DNA from: Eudorina sp. 2006-703-Eu-15
Lineage: Eukaryota; Chlorophyta; Chlorophyceae; Chlamydomonadales; Volvocaceae
NCBI GenBank assembly: GCA_003117195.1
Contig: BDSI01000048.1
Span: 787,542 to 851,541 of the forward strand
Direction: 5' to 3'
Length of the DNA: 64,000 nt
Of the stretch, positions 22,301 to 34,900 are shown piece after piece (positions within the stretch are counted from its first letter, which is position 1; each line of letters opens with the position of its first letter). The notes under the pieces were generated by a model, which saw only the letters and a program-made list of their open reading frames with translations, did not search any database and was not told the origin of the DNA. Both the position numbers and the translations under genes were made by a program.

Positions 22301-25300
22301 CAAATTGGTCGATATCTTGAAGCTGCGCTGCGGCCGGACAGGGGTACAGCAAATTGGTCGATATCTTGAAGCTGCGCTGCGGCCGGACAGGGGTACAGCA
22401 AATTGGTCGATATCTTGAAGCTGCGCTGCGGCCGGACAGGGGTACAGCAAATTGGTCGATATCTTGAAGCTGCGCTGCGGCCGGACAGGGGTACAGCAAA
22501 TTGGTCGATATCTTGAAGCTGCGCTACGGCCGGACAGGGGTACAGCAAATTGGTCGATATCTTGAAGCTGCGCTGCGGCCGGACAGGGGTACAGCAAATT
22601 GGTCGATATCTTGAAGCTGCGCTGCGGCGGGGCGCAGGCGTATCTGGCGCGCGGCCGGACAGGGGTACAGCAAATTGGTCGATATCTTGAAGCTGCGCTG
22701 CGGCCGGACAGGGGTACAGCAAATTGGTCGATATCTTGAAGCTGCGCTACGGCCGGACAGGGGTACAGCAAATTGGTCGATATCTTGAAGCTGCGCTGCG
22801 GCCGGACAGGGGTACAGCAAATTGGTCGATATCTTGAAGCTGCGCTGCGGCCGGACAGGGGTACAGCAAATTGGTCGATATCTTGAAGCTGCGCTACGGC
22901 CGGACAGGGGGATCAGATCACGGATGACGGGATGAGCAGTCGGGGCGCGAGGCGTGCGGGCTGCCAGGGCCGTACCCCGACGCATTCGCGCCGCCGCCCG
23001 CATCTCATGTCTCTCACCGCTCAGCTTGCAGACCCAGCCGCGCACGTCTGCAGTACAGCTCCTGAGCAGCACGTTGCTGGGCTTGATGTCGCAGTGCACC
23101 AGCCGGTTCTCGTGCAGGTGCCTGAGCCCCGAGGCCACCTCCAGCAGGCTGGTCAGCAACGCAACCATATTGGTTTGACTGCCGGGCAGGCACCCGGCCA
23201 TCGCCGCCACGGCGGTTCGGATGCCACCGCCTGCGCCGGAGCTTGCCTTGCTGCCGCCGGCATTTGAGCCGATGTTACTGCCAGCGCCCGAGCCGACGTT
23301 GGCGCCGGCGCCTGGGCCGATGTTGCTGCCGGCTGCGGCTTCGGCGCCGCAGGCTGCGACCGCGGCCGCGACATCGGCGACGGCCGCGGCTGCGACCGCG
23401 GTGCCTGGAGCGGCTCGTTGCATCCTGAAGCACCCGTTGTCGACAGCCTGCTTCAGGGTCCCCGCATCGCAGTACTCTGGCACGGCAGGGAGGGGCAGAA
23501 GCGGAGGCAAGAGACGGGTAAGACACTGAGCAAGACGTAGGCATAGGCGTCACGAGAGCGCTTGCCTGGCGACTACTGAGGGGCGCGTCGCGCCACCCAC
23601 AACCACACCAACACATGCCATCACACACACTGCGCGCCACAGAATAGACAGGCATTTGCGTTTCAAACGATTGTGTGTGTCTGTTCCGCGTTGCCCTCAC
23701 AACTCACCCATGACGATGGCCGTGTTGGATGCGCCTGTGAAGCCGGCAGAGTGACGAGGAGCGCACCGCACCGCACCGCACGCCGCGTTGCGGTGGAGTT
23801 GACAGCCGGACAGCGAGATGAAAAAGATCAGCGGGTAGCGGGCAGAAGGGCAGCGGCGAACGAAGTCACACAGGAGGGGACTACGCAATCGGTGATTGTT
23901 TCGCGATTTCGCTGTCGAAAGGGGACTGCGGCATGTGCGACAGGAGACCCGGTACCCGCACAAAAGCACGATTTATAGATGCCAAAGTGCACACGCTTCA
24001 CGTACACCCCTTGAGACACAGATACACACGTAAGGGCTACCAAATGTTCGAATTAGGTAGCCCTAACCCGCATTCGGGCACCGGCGCTGCGTTGCAGTGC
24101 CTGGACAGCCACCAAATTAACGCACAATCACATACGCTTCCCTAGGCACACATACACGTGTGGAGCAGCTCTTTGGTCAGAACCCACAACGACGGGACCC
24201 CACCCGAATACGGCCGATGTAACATCAGCTCTGCGCCGGTGCCAGACGCCCACCCGCCCCCGCACATCGACCGGGCGTCCACGGCTCAGTTCGCGTAGCT
24301 CCGCAAATTCCAACGAATGGCTGCCACGAGCTACGCACCATGGGCCACCGTTAACAGCCCAAGGCGCCCGCATGCGCCCCACGGTATCCGCGTCCACATG
24401 CTCTTAGTCGGTCGCGAGTTCGGGCGCAGGTGCAGGCTCGAGGGTTCAGGTGCAGATGCGGGTGCGGATGGGCGTGACATGAAAGCGTGCCGGAGGCGGT
24501 CAGAGTGACGGAGGAAGCTCAGGCGGAGCCTCACAGAGCAGAGCGCGCGCGGCCGCGTTCCGTCAGAGCAGCCGGCTGCGCGCAACTCCGCGGCACCCGC
24601 CCTCACCCTCACACTCACCCTTGGCTGTGGGGTTATCCTCCCTGGGCATTAGCCGGTACCGACCGTGGTCGTTCGAGTACTCCACCACCAGGGCGTCGGT
24701 GAAGAAGTTGAGGACCTGCGGGACGCGGGGTTGGGAGAAAAATGGATGGAGGCGCGCCGTTGGTACACACGAGGCAGAACCGTAAGACTGAACAGAGGGA
24801 GTAAGAGGCTGGCGGCTGGCTGAATGAGTGGACGTTACAGCGGACCGTACAGATGTCGTACAGATGCCGTGCTGACCTGAACGATGTGCGGGTGACTGAT
24901 GGTGGAGGTGACGGCGACCTCCAGCGCGTCGCGCACCAGCCAGCGCTTCTGCCGCTGCTGCAGCTTCTGCGCCGCCTCGCCGCCGTCGCCGCCGCCGTTG
25001 GGCGCGGCCCCCGCCGCCGCCGGCTTATCGGCGTCGCCCGCGTGGGCTGCGTGTGCCGGCAGGCAGTCGACATCGTCTGAGGAGGGTATGATCTGCGCAC
25101 CGCAGGGTAGCAGTACACCCAGATCAAAGGGGGGCGCATCACATCGCACACAGTCGGCGGCAGAACTGCGGACGCGTTGCCGAGCAACTGAGGGAGGTGC
25201 GACCCTGGCGTGCGGTGGTGACAACTCTCTAGCGTTCTACGTAATCTCCTAATTCATAAACACACACCGCGTGAACACATGTGCGGTGCAACAGCGCCTT

Positions 25301-28300
25301 GGACTACAACAGCTGCGTCCATCGGCACGGCCATTGGTAATCTCGAGTTCCGGCAGTTCTCGTCCAGATGCAACGTCTGTCGGGCTCGACTTAGTTTGCC
25401 TCGAGACTGAGATATCCTTCAACACACATGGCTCATGGTTCGGGCGGGCGGGTTTCTTTTCTAAACACATGGCTCCACCACCGAAGGACACACACACACA
25501 CACCCTGGGTGCTGCAAGGACTTGAGGAGGTTGAACAGCGGACTGCGAGGCGCAGACCGCCCGGGATGGGCCTTCGCCCACTCCCTTGAGGGGGCACAGC
25601 GGTCACCGATCCTCGGGGATCGGGCACGCGCCCTTGGTTGAGAGCGAGGGGACAGAGGCCCCTTACGCCCCTTTCCCCCGTATCCGGGGGAAAGTGCTTC
25701 GGCGGTCTCCCGTATGGGGCGGGTTAGCGCCCCCGGCCAGTGTCGGCCCGGCAGATATGTAACGATACACACACACACACACACGCCAACATCAGCAACG
25801 GACCCCACCGCTCAGTCCATATCCCCCAGCTACCCCGAGCCTGATCGCATTTGTTGCGGCCACCTTTGATACGCTGGGTCCCGTTGGTGCCGAGCAGAAT
25901 CCGGGCCAACGCGGTCGCCTGCACTTACCTTGACGGCGACTACAGTGTTGTACATCTGTCCCTGGAACACCATGCCCTGCCCGCCACGGCCGATGACCTT
26001 GAGCAGCCTGACGGCATGAATGTCGTCCAGTGCTGCCGGCCTGCGGGACATCGAGGCTTGCTCAAGGATGTGACATGCAGGTCTTCATCTAGACTCCCAT
26101 GTCCGTGTACATGGAGGTCTACTGGACACGCAGGTAGATGGACATGGACGCTTGTTGGGTGGCCAATGTGACAGCGGCGCGACATCCGCGGCGGCGCTGC
26201 GCGCGGCCAGAGATCAAGGCGCGCGGGGCGCACTCAGGTCTCGCTGCACCCACCTCGAATCAGGCGTCCGCTCCAGCTGCACCGTGCTCAGCATGTCCCG
26301 CATGCTAGAGATCATCATGCTGAGGGTGCCGGTGTTGGCGTTTGCGGCGCCGTCAAAGACCACAGATACCGTCGTGGCGGCGTCATCTGCGACCAACGGT
26401 CAGGTCGTCCGCAGTCAAAGCCAACAAGCGGCCACTGTGCAGTCAGTCAGTCCGCCTTCCGGCCAGGCAGCCAGGCCCCATACCGCCATCAAGGGCCCGC
26501 ACGAGGCTTCCGGAAGCGTGGGCAAATTCTCACGGCAGCCGTCTTAGCCCTTGAGCCCATGGGTCGCCCGGACAAGTCAGTGGGGCGTCGCGGCCCCTCA
26601 GGACTGCACGCAGTTTGACCAGACCTGACCTGACATGGACCCTCCTCCTGGGAGGATACCGGCACCACAAACGATACTGTTATCCCAGCGGTGCGCACGC
26701 CCTCCCCACCAGCGCCTTCCAGAAGCTACCGCCATCCTCACCCGGCTCCACCCTACCCCACCTCAGCCGCGCTCACGCTCACCCAGGATATCCGCACTCA
26801 TGAGCGTCTGAGTGCTCGCGTCCATTCCGATCGGCTGCAGATGGGACAGCGAGTACGCCCCCGACGCCGGTAGCGACAACTGCCGGCCCCCTACGCCGCC
26901 GTTGCTCGTGTTGATGCAGCCGATGCTCGCGGCGGCGGCGGCCACGGCCGCCACGGCGGCGGTGGCGGTGCCGGTGCCCCCGGCGGCGGAGGCCTTGCCG
27001 AGCACCAGCAACGTGAACCGCGCCCACTCCGACGCGAGGCAGGGCCCTGTCAGAGCGGTTGCCAGGGCCACATGGAGCACCTGCAGGCCGGTGGGTGTCG
27101 GCGGGGGGTGCTTGGTAGACATTTTCAAACTGCGCTGCTGCCAGAGCGCGAAGGGGGGGGGTCGGCCGGGGGCTCAAGTACAGAACAAGCTGCACGGCCT
27201 TCCAACCGCAGAGCACGACTGGCCTTGGCATCCATCCGGTACCCCACCGACGATGGACACGACGCTCACCGCCCAGGAATACGAAGGATACGAGGTTTCA
27301 AGCACAGCGATCGCTTGTCAACGCTCGGGGACCCGGGGCAGCTCCCGCACGCCCAGCAAGCGGCCCACCTGCACAAGGTGGCGCGTCTCCTCGGCAACGT
27401 GCTCCAAGATGACCCGTGGGACGCTCTCCGCGGACACAACGTACAGCGCCAGCGAAGCCGTGGCTGCCGTACTGCCCGAAGCACCCGCCGCCGCCGCCGC
27501 CGCCAGGCCGGTGGCGACGCCGCCCTGCGTTGTTCCCAGCGGCATATCCATAATGCCGCCGCGGTTGGACACCGCGGAGGGCAGTGCTGCCGCCGCCGCC
27601 GCTGCTGCCGCCGGTGACCCGCCGGAGTGCAGGTGCAGCGCGGCAGCCGCAGCGCGGACGCCTGCACCTGACTCTGAACAGGACTTGGGTGTGTCCACCG
27701 CCGCCGCTGGCGTGACTGTGGCTGTGGCAGCTTCATGCGGGCCAACGTGCTGGCCTCGGCCCTGTTGCCGCAGCGGCGCAAATTGGGAACCGAGCTGGAC
27801 CTGCTGGCGGACGTTGGACCCGGGCAGGGGCTGCATCGCATGCGACTGCTGAGTCTGCAGCAGATGTGACTCGTGGCCGCTGCACGGCCGCTCCATCGCA
27901 CCGGACACCACCATCACCAGGCTGTGCGCGCGCGACTGCGGCAACATGCGCTGCACATGCAGCACGTCCTTGTACGGCTGTCGTTCGTCCGCCATGAGGA
28001 ACGCGGCGCAGTTGGGCACCACCGCGACGCTCAACAGACGACGGCTGTCGCCGACGGCGGCACCGCCACCGCCGCCGGCGACGGCATCGCTGCCCGCCAC
28101 AGACGCATCGCAGGCGCTGATGCCCCTGCCCGCCAGCGCCACCGCCAGCGCAGACGCTTGGTCGCTGGAGGCCGGCAGCAGCCGGCTCGCGGCACGCGAG
28201 CCCCCCGCAGGGAGACCGCCGGCCCGGCCGCTGCCGGCGACGATGTAGCCGCTGTAACTGGTGCCCATGAAGCCGGTGCCGGTGCCGCCGCGGGTGCCGC

Positions 28301-31040
28301 CGCCGAGGCCGGAGGCGCCACCAGAGGCAGCGGCCGCCGCCGCTGCTGCGGAGAGATGGTCAAGGTGCTGAGCTAGGAGGGTCTGGTGCAGCATCGATAC
28401 TGTGGCCCGGACCTTGGCTCCCGCCAGCCCCGCCGGCTGCAACGGCGCCGACAGGTGTCCCCGGGGTGACTGCGCGCCGCCGCCCAAACCGCCGCTGCAA
28501 CTGGCTGCTGCCGCGGCGGCCTCCAGCCCCTCCCGCTGCGCCAACATCCACGCCGGCGACGCCAGACGGCTGCGGATGGCGCCGCCGCCGGTGAGAAAGG
28601 ATCCCGGCATTCGCGGCTGCTGCGCCGGTTGCGGCGTCGATTGCTGCTGCTGCTGCTCCTGTAGCATCTGGGCTGCAGCGGCTGCTGGCACGGCCGAAGC
28701 GGCCGGACCCAGATCGCGATCGATGCATCGAAGGACCGCCAGTTGGTCTTGCTGTCCTGCAATCTGAAGGGAGACGCCGGAGGCGCCCAGCGAACAGGGA
28801 CACGTGGGGCCCATTCCCGAGTGGTCGTCGATGAACCATTTGGCGGCGTTGCCAAGGGTGCGCGACTGCGGCCGGGAGACGCAGCTGTGGGACAGCAGTT
28901 GCGCCTGCTGCGCGAGCGCCTGCCGCTGCGCCGTCAGCAGGTCAAGTGGGGGCTGGGGCGATGGCTGTGAGCGGAAGAACGCGGCGACCTGGCAGCCGCG
29001 GAAAGCGACTGCGCGCGCGCAGGGCACGGCGATGGTGGAGGTCGCGCCACGGCGAGCGGAGAGACGTGCGGCGATGACAGGACATGGGAGGGCGGTCCCG
29101 GTTATCCATTGGGTCCGTGGAGCAAAGCGCGGTGAACAGCCGGAGCACACGTGAAGGGGAGCTCTGTGCGCCAGAGCGGCAGAATGGCCTCCCTTCCTCC
29201 CGCAGGACTTGCCCCCGAATCCCCTGGTGCAGCTGCCTTTCATTCCGCAAGCGCAAGCACAGAACTGGAGGGAACCTAAAGGCATATCTGGCCGCTCCAT
29301 TGCGGCACCCAGCTCAACGTGCACACCGACCATGATGTGAACCTCTACCCACCACTGTAATCACTCATCAGATGTCTTCTTCACTGATCACTGCGAATGC
29401 ACGGTCTGCACCCACCGTAAGAACATATGAGTATACCGTACTTGTTCAAGTCCCATATTTGCCCCCACGTGGCGGCATCCCCGGCCTAACGGTTGCTCAT
29501 CGCGCTTCGCCCAGTCCCAGCCCGCCCCTGCCCGGTCCCGGCGCCGCCCATCCCTGTCCCCATCCCTGGCCACGACCCCACCTGCCGGCAGGCACTCGAG
29601 CTCTAGTCGAGTGCTGAGGCGCAAGCAACCCTGGACGGCCTCCGCCAGGCAGGCCACCGCGTCCTGGATGGTGAGCGCCCTCTGAATCAGGGTGGCGGCG
29701 TTGGCTACCTGAAACCAGCACCAGCAACGGCGAACGAAACCTCCGCATACGCGTATGCAAACATGGTGCCATGTACCAGGTCCATTACATGTCGATCCCC
29801 CTTTGGATGCATGCCGTGCACGATGTGCTCCTTGCAGTGTACAACAACACCGGAGTCCATGGCCGCCCCCGGTCGTCCCGCACCAATTGCATAACCTCGA
29901 GGTCGACTGCGCTGTTAAGCAAGCCTACGGAGAGGCATTGCGCGAGGAGCTCCAGCTCCTCCAGTTCATACACGGTTGTTCCGGCACGCCTGCGAGCACG
30001 AACGCACAGTCTCGCGCCAATGGAACCTCGCCTTGAAAGCGTTGGTTATTGCGTTGGTAAGATCATATCGCCAAGATTAATGAAGGGGACTTCTAGGGGC
30101 GCTAGGCGAGGTGATTGATTAGGGTTCCGGTAACGAATGTAGGATCGCGTCAGGCAAAAAAAACACGACTTTGCTGCCCCAGTGACCACCAGCTGCCAGG
30201 TTGGTAAGTTCTGTCGCAACCCCAGGTTCACGGGAGCGCTGTCTGTTCCTGCCGCCGCCGTTGTCAACGCCACCCTCCCGTCGGGTGCGCCCCCCCTGAA
30301 CGCCCCAACGATCCCGCCTCAAAACCAAGTGGGAACGCGCCGGTGCTAGTCCGGATGCCTGCTCAAGTGCTACGAAGACCGAAAACGACGGCCCTGTGGC
30401 CCACTCCTTGCCTGTCATCCTCACACAAGCCGGCACAGCTCCCCGACTCCCCTTCGTTGAACAAAACAAGGACACTGCCGAAAATATGTTCTGCCCGTCG
30501 CAGCGGCAGCAGCAGGCCGCAGCTGGCATCCTCGAATGCGTCGACGCTGTTCCAGTCATACGGCAAGGGCTCCAGGGGCGTCGCCTGCGTGTGCGCCAGT
30601 GGCTTCTGCATGAGGGGCAGAGGTAGTTTGGTGAGGATTTGCCGTCTTCACATGGCACAGCGGTACGAGGGAAGGACCTCGCATGATCCTGTGTACTGCA
30701 ACGATGTTTCCTAACTGTTTCGGAAATGCTACCGAGCCCATATCCGGGTCTTCTTATTGCTGCCCGAAGCTAGTAGTCACCGCGATATAAATCCGCGCGC
30801 CGTAGGCATCCACTAACCGCAGCAGATATGTATAGACCATACACAGGAGCAGAATGAAGCGGATAAACGGAACCCCCCCAGTCTGAATTGCAAATTTTCA
30901 ATACACTATCGCAGCGAACCTTGCTTTCCAGCAGCACAGCGTGACTGCTGCCCGGCGACGTCACTTGGACGAGGCCAGGCGGTACAAGGGACGCAGCAGG
31001 GCCGGCGCTGTGCAATGCCACCGCGTGTGAGTAATCCGAG
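19346..31040 (-). CDS. GAF-domain TKL-type protein kinase (5' end not resolved)
   Basis: Minus-strand exons: 31040-30920, 30605-30405, 30210-30170, 29989-29884, 29708-29582, 29275-27369, 27080-26783, 26386-26254, 26040-25929, 25092-24877, 24715-24619, 23476-23018, 21102-20986, 20619-20454, 19997-19346. Phases agree from 31040 to the stop; the 31040 exon needs a further 5' exon I could not place, and exons 30605, 30210 and the 29275 acceptor are less certain. About 1580 residues. The N-terminal half has two regions resembling the GAF-like modules of Chlamydomonas TKL kinases (CGLLLPLRRAEHIFGSVLVL; MADERQPYKDVLHVQRMLPQ) with Gln/Ala-rich spacers. Kinase domain: glycine loop GRGGQGMVFQG, VAVK lysine, HCDIKPSNVLL in place of HRD, DFG, MAPES, DIYSFGIMMWE. 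The tail is His/Gln/Gly-rich. Probably a soluble signalling kinase with a small-ligand or redox-sensing N-terminus (inference). Confidence 0.82.
20641..20724. repeat. GGGGC / GGCGG repeat in a kinase intron
   Basis: Tandem GGGGC-like units, including four GGGGC copies at 20698-20720, inside intron 20620-20985. Confidence 0.7.
21153..22910. repeat. 49-bp minisatellite, 35 copies, in a kinase intron
   Basis: The unit contains GGACAGGGGTACAGCAAATT followed by GGTCGATATCTTGAAGCTGC. GATATC occurs at 21184 and every 49 bp to 22605 (30 copies), then at 22681 and every 49 bp to 22877 (5 copies). A 27-bp insertion (GGGGCGCAGGCGTATCTGG core) sits between the blocks and matches the left flank of the array. 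Copies are almost identical; the commonest variant is G to A giving CGCTACGG. The whole array lies in intron 21103-23017. Because 49 is not a multiple of 3, all three minus-strand frames stay open for about 550 codons; these are not genes. Confidence 0.97.
24821..24847 (+). repeat. Dispersed repeat fragment (GTTACAGCGGACC core)
   Basis: TGAATGAGTGGACGTTACAG then CGGACC; matches the first half of the hairpin-arm consensus and then diverges. Located in the kinase intron 24716-24876. Confidence 0.6.
25520..25790. other. Intronic low-complexity stretch with (AC)n
   Basis: Part of the large kinase intron 25093-25928. It contains short (AC)n runs at 25490-25502 and 25766-25785 and GC-rich imperfect palindromes. 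No coding signal. Confidence 0.5.
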
Positions 31041-31794
31041 CTGTAGATAAAAAGACTGCGAGGTCCAGCACATTAAAGGGGGACACGGCCTGAAAGTCAG
31101 AGTTCAAGCGCCTCGAACTGTGCGTAACGATATGAGGTTTTGGCACATAGACTTACTCCTGACTGCAGTATAGAAGTATCAAGCAATATCCATCGTTCTT
31201 GCCTGTGGCAACCCTGCCAACCGCTACGATACATAACCATGGTCTACCTCACGAGAGAATATTTGTTCCCAGAAAGGGCATTCAGCTTGTCCCGCCAAGA
31301 TGTTGTCGAGGCAAGGAGCAGGCTTTCCAGCGCATGCTTTCGCAACTGCCGGCCCTGTAACGATTGATTTTTAGCGACAGCAACGTGACCATCGATGCAC
31401 GCATATGTAAACTTCACGGATTTGTTCCCTTGGCGTTATAAGATCGAAACACATACCTTGGGAAGGGGCTGAGCCTTCACTAGGACAACTTCACTACCCA
31501 CGGAACGCGGACTCCCTGTGGGCAACACTGCGGACGGAGCTGCTGAGCTTTGTGGACCAGTGCTGAAGCAGCCCCCCATCTCCTCAGCAAGCTGGCTCTT
31601 GTACCGTTGCGGCGACCAGTTCAGTTACAGTGCCTCAAACAGCTCCCATTTGCCTCAATTCTACCAACTGCTCAAAATTCGTTGCTTGAATGAAATTAGG
31701 AAAGTAGGAAGACACACGTTATCTTCGACGAGCAGAGACCGGAAACTCCGCAAGGGCCGTTTTTATGGGGGAGCAAATCAGAAACGAATTAGCT
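31041..31794. other. Spacer between the MAD3 3' end and the kinase gene; unresolved kinase 5' exon
   Basis: Both flanking genes run on the minus strand. The kinase promoter and its first coding exon should lie here, but I could not identify an ATG exon in the right phase. A plus-strand open frame of 136 codons (31518-31928) overlaps the MAD3 3' UTR and is not convincing. Confidence 0.4.
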
Positions 31795-31799
31795 TTACA
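31795..31799 (-). terminator. Polyadenylation signal TGTAA of MAD3/BUBR1
   Basis: TTACA on the plus strand (TGTAA in the transcript), about 190 nt beyond the stop codon at 31987-31989. Confidence 0.65.
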
Positions 31800-31986
31800 A
31801 TGAGCTCGGAACATATTGGCATCATGCATATGACGTCTCTGTGTGAACATGTGAACACCATTCACGACAGGACGTATGAACTGAATCCATCCCGAAAATT
31901 CGTTTTGCCAAACGGACAAAATCAATAACGAAGGTTGCAAGGAGTTCAAGATATCGTCCAGCGAGTAAGAACCGCAATAAAGACAG

Positions 31987-34900
31987 CTAGTCGTCCAGGT
32001 TGTACTGCGTATCTTCGTAAACCTGTAACGGACCTTTCGGCACGTTGCGCTGTTGAAACTCACCCGGCATGTTTCTGCCGTTTGACTGCTTCCCTGTGCA
32101 CACATCTCGGCTCGTCGCCCTAGAAGCTGGCAACACGGATGCAGCGACACCGCCGTAACTGCCTAGACCGTGGCTGTATCCAGCCGCACCCGACGCCGAC
32201 GCCATATGGGGCCCCGCGTGCCGTGTGACGAACTCCGTATCCTCCAGGATAAACCCACTGCTGGACGGGACAACTCCTCTCCTTGCCCCGATCGATCCGG
32301 TTCCCTGACCGGCGAAGCTGTTGCTTTGCGGCATGAACTCGGTGTCCTCATACATCGCGGCCACCGCATGGGGGTGGCCCCGCGGCTGCTCTGCAGGTTG
32401 CGCAGGACGACCTCCGACTCCCCCGACACATCCCCGCGCCGCGTCGCTTGGTAGTCCCCCCGGTTCCGGTCCCAGGAAAAAGGTGTCCTCGTGGATGGCC
32501 AGGCTTGGCACTTCCGCGGGCGCGGGCCTGTGCAGTGGATGCACCGCATGGGCGCTACCGTAGCTGGAACCGCCGCTGACGCCTCCGAAAGGCTCCTTGC
32601 GCCCAGTCGCTGGAGCTGCAGCCACGGAGTTGCGACCGGCATTCGCCAGCCGACACACGTCCGCGTTGCTGAAGGGTTTGGCGCTGAGTGCGCCACAGCT
32701 CCGCCCGATGCCGTCCGGGGCCGCGTGGCGGGCAAGCTGCATACGGGACCGCAGGTTATGATGCTAAGTTGGCAGCTGAGGTCGCGGGTGTCCGGTGGCG
32801 CTGCTCTTGGCCTAATTGCAGTCAGAAATGCTCAAGCACTCCGCCACAAACAGAGCAAGGGCACCATGGCAGGCTTTGAGCGCTGTCAGGGTTAATGGCC
32901 GCGTACGTCACATCTTTTCCCGCCCAACGCTGCATGCTTGTCATTCGTCCATACAATTCCGATGAGAGGCGCACGCAAATTGAACGCTCTCCCGACGGCA
33001 TTTTCAGTCTCTTATAGTCCGACTGCAGCCCCCATCCCCTGGCGCACCTTACGGGCCTCCTCATGCGGCAGCGTATCGGAGAACATGTCGTTCAGGGCAT
33101 CGAACGCCAGCTTGGTGTGCAGGGTCACTGTCGGCTCGGCGGCCTGCGCTGTCGGCTGTGACAGTGGCTGTGGTGGCGGCATCGCCGGAGCCGAGGCCGA
33201 TGTGGGTCGAGCATGATTCGAAGGTTGCCAGAGCGGATGGGCGCTTGCCTGCGGTGCGGCGGCCGGGAGCGACTCCACTGCCGTGCCGGTTGGCCTCGAC
33301 CGCGATCGGTCCGCACGATCCCGCTGGTGTGGCAGGTCCTCGCTAAAGAACGAGTTCATCAAGTCGAATGCACCCCGCGTGGAGATTGTGACGGTGGGCT
33401 GGGCATCCTCCTGCCGACGGTCGCGCGGACCCGCCAAGCCGCTCGCATGGCTGCCGGCGGGGTCCGGCGGATCATGCCTAAGCGGTGCACGTTGCTGTGG
33501 ACCGGAGTTCATGGTGGGCCCCGGCGCATGGATGGCCTCGCCGAGGGGCACACGCGCGGACGGCGCGGCGTCTGCCCAAGGTTTGTGCTGGTGTCTTTTG
33601 GCAGCTGCAGCTTGGCCGTTTCCCTGCCCGGTCGCACAGCTGTCTTCGTACGACGTCAATGCAGGTTGCGCAAGCACGGCGGCCGGTAGGACTTGGCTGA
33701 ATGGAGCGCGCTGGCTTGCGATCGTGGCTGGCCCGGCATCCTTGCGACTAGCGGAGGCGGTTGAGGTCTGCCCTGCAGCAGTCTCGGCATCAGCGGCTCC
33801 TCGCCAGGCCGTTGTGTTCGAGCCCGGGATGACAGATGGCTGGCTTCGAAGTGCCGGTAGGCTGGGGTCCGCGGCCGCGGGCATGGCCTTGGCTCTGCCT
33901 TGTTCGGTGCTGTTGCTGGCACCGCCGCCGTTAGCTAAGCAGCTACTGCTAGGCCGCGGTGCCGGGTTGCGCTGAAACCATGCAATGGCCCTGAGCTCGT
34001 CGTAAGACATTTCCTCCTCACCGGTCGTGGCGCTGATGCCACTGGCGGCGGTCGCAGCTGCCGGGGCCCGGCCCGTTGCAATCCCGGCGACAGCCAGGGC
34101 GCTTGTACTGAGATGCGAGCCCCGGGAAGATGAAGGGCCATCCAGCTCCCGTGCAACCAGTCCCACTGCAACTGCTGCCGTCCCCGACGGATCTTTCGAT
34201 GCCACCGGATGTTGCAGCGGCAGCGGCAGCTGCTGCGCGGAGACTGACCCAGGCGCGGCCGGTGCTGCTGCCGACATAGACAGAGCCGCGATCGCCTCCG
34301 ACACTGACTGCGAGGGACCGGGTGGCGCCCCACGCAGGAACGTCCGTGGTGGCGCCAGGCTGAGCATCAGTGAATCCGCTCCAGCCGGCGCTAGCCCTGC
34401 CGACCTGTCAGACCCAGGTAGCAGAATGGACTGCCCTGTCGATGCTGCCGAAGATGATGCCCCGATGCCCCGGCCCTGCCCTGTCTCCATTGGTCTCGGC
34501 GGCAGGTCCTCCTGGAACTCCTCGTCCGTGAAAATGGCAAGGCCGCTAGCGGTGTTGACCGGTGGCCCGGTGGCCGCTGTCGAGGCTCCCGGAAGCAATG
34601 GCGCCTGGTTCCATTGTGTTGCACGATCTAGATTCTCTTTGCGCCGGACCCCGTACGGTTGCAGCTCCCGCGAGCTGTTCACCTACGCGATTTGTGTCAC
34701 GAGCAGTCGGTTATTTTAACGATATTGCTACCAGTGATTTGTGGTCAGATTTATAGACACTTGTCGTCGCCATACCGACCCGCGGAGGGTTCACTGAGAA
34801 CCGGAGAATAAGCACATAGCGCCTGGGGACGTCAACGATCTATTTGGCCTGAAGTTGACTTAAGGATTAACCTTAACAATAAAATCACCATCATCATACA

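Noticed and set aside
21082..22771. Three overlapping minus-strand open frames of 460-551 codons with a 49-residue repeat
   Set aside because: They are the three frames of the 49-bp minisatellite; 49 is not a multiple of three and the unit happens to lack stops. The array lies in a kinase intron.
21153..22910. CRISPR-like regular repeats
   Set aside because: Units are contiguous with no unique spacers, and the DNA is clearly nuclear eukaryotic.
27318..29333. 671-codon minus-strand frame as an independent intronless gene
   Set aside because: It is the large central exon of the GAF-TKL kinase: its 3' end has a donor at 27368 that joins in phase to the next exons leading into the kinase domain.
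31518..31928. 136-codon plus-strand open frame
   Set aside because: It overlaps the antisense of the MAD3 3' UTR in AT-richer DNA, without recognisable motifs or splice context.
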